64,000 nt of DNA from Glandiceps talaboti (taxonomy: Eukaryota; Hemichordata; Enteropneusta; Spengelidae). Positions 61,044 to 64,000 of the stretch are shown piece after piece. The stretch lies in the NCBI RefSeq assembly GCF_964340395.1, contig NC_135568.1, positions 13,133,276-13,197,275 on the forward strand, given 5' to 3'. Below the pieces are notes generated by a model that was given only the letters and a program-made list of their open reading frames with translations, made no database searches and was not told the origin of the DNA. How positions within the stretch are numbered: position 1 is the stretch's first letter; every line of letters starts with the position of its first letter. Position numbers and translations under genes: made by a program.

Positions 61044-64000
61044 GTCACTAAAGTATATCTGTCGACAGAAACAAAGATAGAAGGTGTTATATACTGTTAC
61101 TAAAACATACATACAACTGTGTGTTATACTCAGAACGAACTTTGCGTACAACGTATATACGTGTAATAGATGTTAACAAGAGAGGCTGGTTCAGTATGAT
61201 AAATGTATGTGTGCTCACCCCATTACATCTTCATAAATTTACATTTACATCACAAGGCAAAAAATCAGAAAATAGGGTAGGTTGGTAGGGATTTTATTTA
61301 TTTTATTTTACATTTATGTTAAGTACTTCAACCCAAACTCAAAATTCTTGGTGGTCACAATACATCCATAACAGTTTATGAGGCATAAAAGAAGTAAATG
61401 AATACAATTTTGTGATTCAAAAGAAGACAAAGACAATATGCAGAAATCACATCGTTTCTCTCTACATTGTGATAAAAAAATAGTGACTGACTATCTGACT
61501 GACTGACTGAGTGACTGACTGACTGACCGATCGATCGATTGATTGAACAATCTTATGAACACGGATATAAATTCTTTGGCTGGGTGACTTGTACATGATT
61601 TCACCCTTAATCGATCTTCATTGGATTAAAAAGCAATTATATTTAATTTGTTGTCGAGGTAGACGTTAAAATGTAGAATTTTGTCTAGTCATACAATTTT
61701 CTTTTTTAGGTTAACTGGCATTTTTTGCAGAATGACGCAATGTTCAAATATTGAGCACATTTGTAATTTAGGGAAATTCGTGAAAATATTAGAAGAATGA
61801 GAACGAGATTCAAAGGCGAATACTGATATAACCACTGCAAAACTCTGTTGGCTAGATTTGCTTTTGCTTCACTTTATTTATTTTGAATGCTTGCTTTAGG
61901 GGTCCCAAGCTGACATATTGACATGTAATAGCGGTTGTTGCAAAGAAACAAGATAAACCACTTCTTGTATTCCATGTTGAATACTTTCATCTCCTACAAG
62001 ATGACTTATGGGGCATGTGATAGTGCATCTTTTTATTGTCAAGACACATCCTTTAGTTCGGCTGACATTATTGTTAAAACACCAAATAATGCATTGGATC
62101 CCCGGAAATGTAGCTGACATGTTGCCGAGGCTTCGGCTATATGATAGGGTATTGTAAAAAAAAAGTGGCATTTTGAAAGGATTTTAAAATTTACGGACCA
62201 ACGGTCTTTGTAGTGATGGCTTTTACTGCGAACGTTATTTTTCCCCAGACACTGACATTACCGTGTATTACAGATCAATTTCTCGCCTTGCCTTCTACCC
62301 TGCTTTCAAGATCCCATATACGGCACCAGTCATGACATTTCCTTACTCTGTACCCGGCCCTGCGTTTGAGTGTCACTACCTCGTACCTAGAAGTACTAGT
62401 CTAGACACTTTCGATTTGTACAAGAAGTATGTGTCATACATACCAAATATAAAGTGTGTGTTTATTTATTTATAAACAAATGCACTATAACCTTTCAAAC
62501 GAACTCTTTTATAGTGTACATTCTGGTATAAGAAACGTCCCTCATATCGGGCACCTAAATTTACATTTAAGATATATTACAAGTCTTGTTCATATTTCTC
62601 ACTAAATGTTTTATAAATGGTAACAGCATATTTAAGTAAAACCTCTCGATTCGTAGGCCCTAACAACAATTATCCACATCCTACTCGATCCGTGACCGAT
62701 CGCAAAATATGAAACAGGTTGGCCGCGAACGGTCACAGACTATGCTCACCGTTTCACAAATTGGTCCTTTTGACAAAGTTAATACCAAAAGATTTTAAAA
62801 ATCACTCTTAAGGATTTGACAAATGTTATTAAAGAAGAAAGCTGTACTCCTTCGAACAGAAAATACGAGATTCATACCCTCGTCGTTCTACGTCACGACA
62901 ACGTGTGTCTACGTCATTGATTCTGCAATATTCGAAATCGCCATTATTCCCCAAATTGAGCTTTTGTATGTATAATTATATTATTGTCCAAATATGTTTC
63001 TTGGTTCACACTCGTGACTGTTTAATCTACGCGTATTGGACTTGTAGTAACAAGGCCCCTTATGTCAATGTGTATTCAATGTGTATTCTGCTGAATTAAG
63101 CTTAATATTTGATAACAAAATCGCATTCGTTCCGTCAAAGTTATTTTAAGTTGAAAAAAGGGAACTCTTGATATTTAACCTTACGAATAATGTCATCCAC
63201 GGTCACAGCGACGTGTTGTTACTTTGAGATGTCAGTTTCCAAGAGACAAATCTTACAATGGTCTAGCAGTAATCATTGTCGTATCATATATCATTTTATC
63301 AAGACAAATCCTAAAGGGAATAGCTTCCTAACTTCAGATATATTGATGAACATATTGAGGAGCTCTACCAATGAGTTTTATTTCGTGGAATTTTGAGTTG
63401 TATCATGACCCAGGGCACTCTGTCTGTGTATTGAGAGCCTATATAAAAGCTATAGTATGAAATATCATATGAATTATATATGGCAACGTTTCGAAGCACT
63501 TTACTATGTGAAAGCAATCTATAAAAGAAGAAACCACGAATTGATGTCCTTCCAACGTGAATACTTAAAACTATAAATCATTTATTTTTCCCAGAAAGTG
63601 AGGAATTGAAGCTATGCTAATCAATACAATACTTTAGAGTGATCTTCTGGCCTATTGCATAGGGACAAATTCTTTTTCATGATTTCGTCACAGACAATAT
63701 TTACTTGAAATTATTTTCCATTTAAATGTAATAGTATTTTATTTTGAAATGCATACTATTTACGATTAGTTTACTGTCGAACCTGGCGACGAAAATGTAA
63801 CAATGTTTAGTAAACAGTTTTGTGCAGTCGGGCGATACATGTATCTAGAATAGCAAGATTTTGTGGAGCCAGACGAAACAAATGTAGCAATATTTGTAAG
63901 ATTGTTATCGAGCCATTGATAAAAATATAGCAATGTAGCAAAACTCCTTGCCAGCTTTGCTACATTGTATCACTGTTAGTAAGATCGTGGAGACATAAGG
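61044..64000. other. Terminal gene-free region
   Basis: No supported gene in the last 3 kb. It contains a (CTGA)n/(GATC) tract at 61490-61545 and dispersed family C at 63770-64000. Confidence 0.5.
63770..64000. repeat. Dispersed repeat family C, copy 5 (runs off the window)
   Basis: Contains 'aatgtagcaatatttgtaag' followed by 'attgttatcgagcca', with further degenerate repeats of the same motif on either side. Confidence 0.6.

Noticed and set aside
62263-62475. 70-residue frame with a hydrophobic, Pro/Tyr-rich sequence
   Set aside because: No domain, no splice support and no paralogue in the window; consistent with chance.

Overview
This is a metazoan nuclear genome window. It is AT-rich, with GT-AG introns, secreted and membrane exon-module proteins, many long microsatellites and many non-autonomous transposons. 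The best taxonomic clue is a neuropeptide precursor with five copies of YGWGMMFG. That spacing (Tyr-Gly-x-Gly-x-x-Phe/Trp-amide) matches ambulacrarian cholecystokinin/sulfakinin-type peptides as I remember them from starfish. A hemichordate or another ambulacrarian deuterostome is therefore my inference; nothing here names a species.

Layout: (1) 1-1884 holds the last three exons of a transmembrane receptor (juxtamembrane, TM, tyrosine-rich tail). (2) 2556-3352 is a Mutator-like non-autonomous transposon with 9-bp target duplications. (3) 5401-15870 is a complete tandem paralogue of that receptor: signal peptide, group A SRCR, WSC, two CUB, three sushi/CCP modules, TM and a ~333-residue tail with about 15 tyrosines. 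It contains one dead sushi exon, and a scrap of a third tail copy lies at 16394-16485. (4) 18251-19135, minus strand, is the CCK-type precursor. (5) 19.2-51.7 kb has no gene I can support. It carries microsatellites, two TA-flanked MITEs, a microsatellite-bearing mobile element in three states, a LINE 3' fragment, dispersed repeats and a 146-bp near-perfect palindrome with a hammerhead-ribozyme-like core. (6) 51786-52988 is an intact type II carbohydrate sulfotransferase coding exon; a tandem paralogue at 56091-57207 is a pseudogene. (7) 60759-61043, minus strand, is a second small secreted neuropeptide-like precursor containing FYGWSMF.

The genes form independent units and I see no shared pathway. 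The receptor pair looks like a cell-surface recognition and signalling family growing by tandem duplication. The two peptide precursors are endocrine or neural. The sulfotransferase is a Golgi carbohydrate enzyme, not the tyrosylprotein sulfotransferase that would modify CCK-type peptides. All intron boundaries were assigned by eye from splice sites, phase and domain continuity; no transcript evidence was available.
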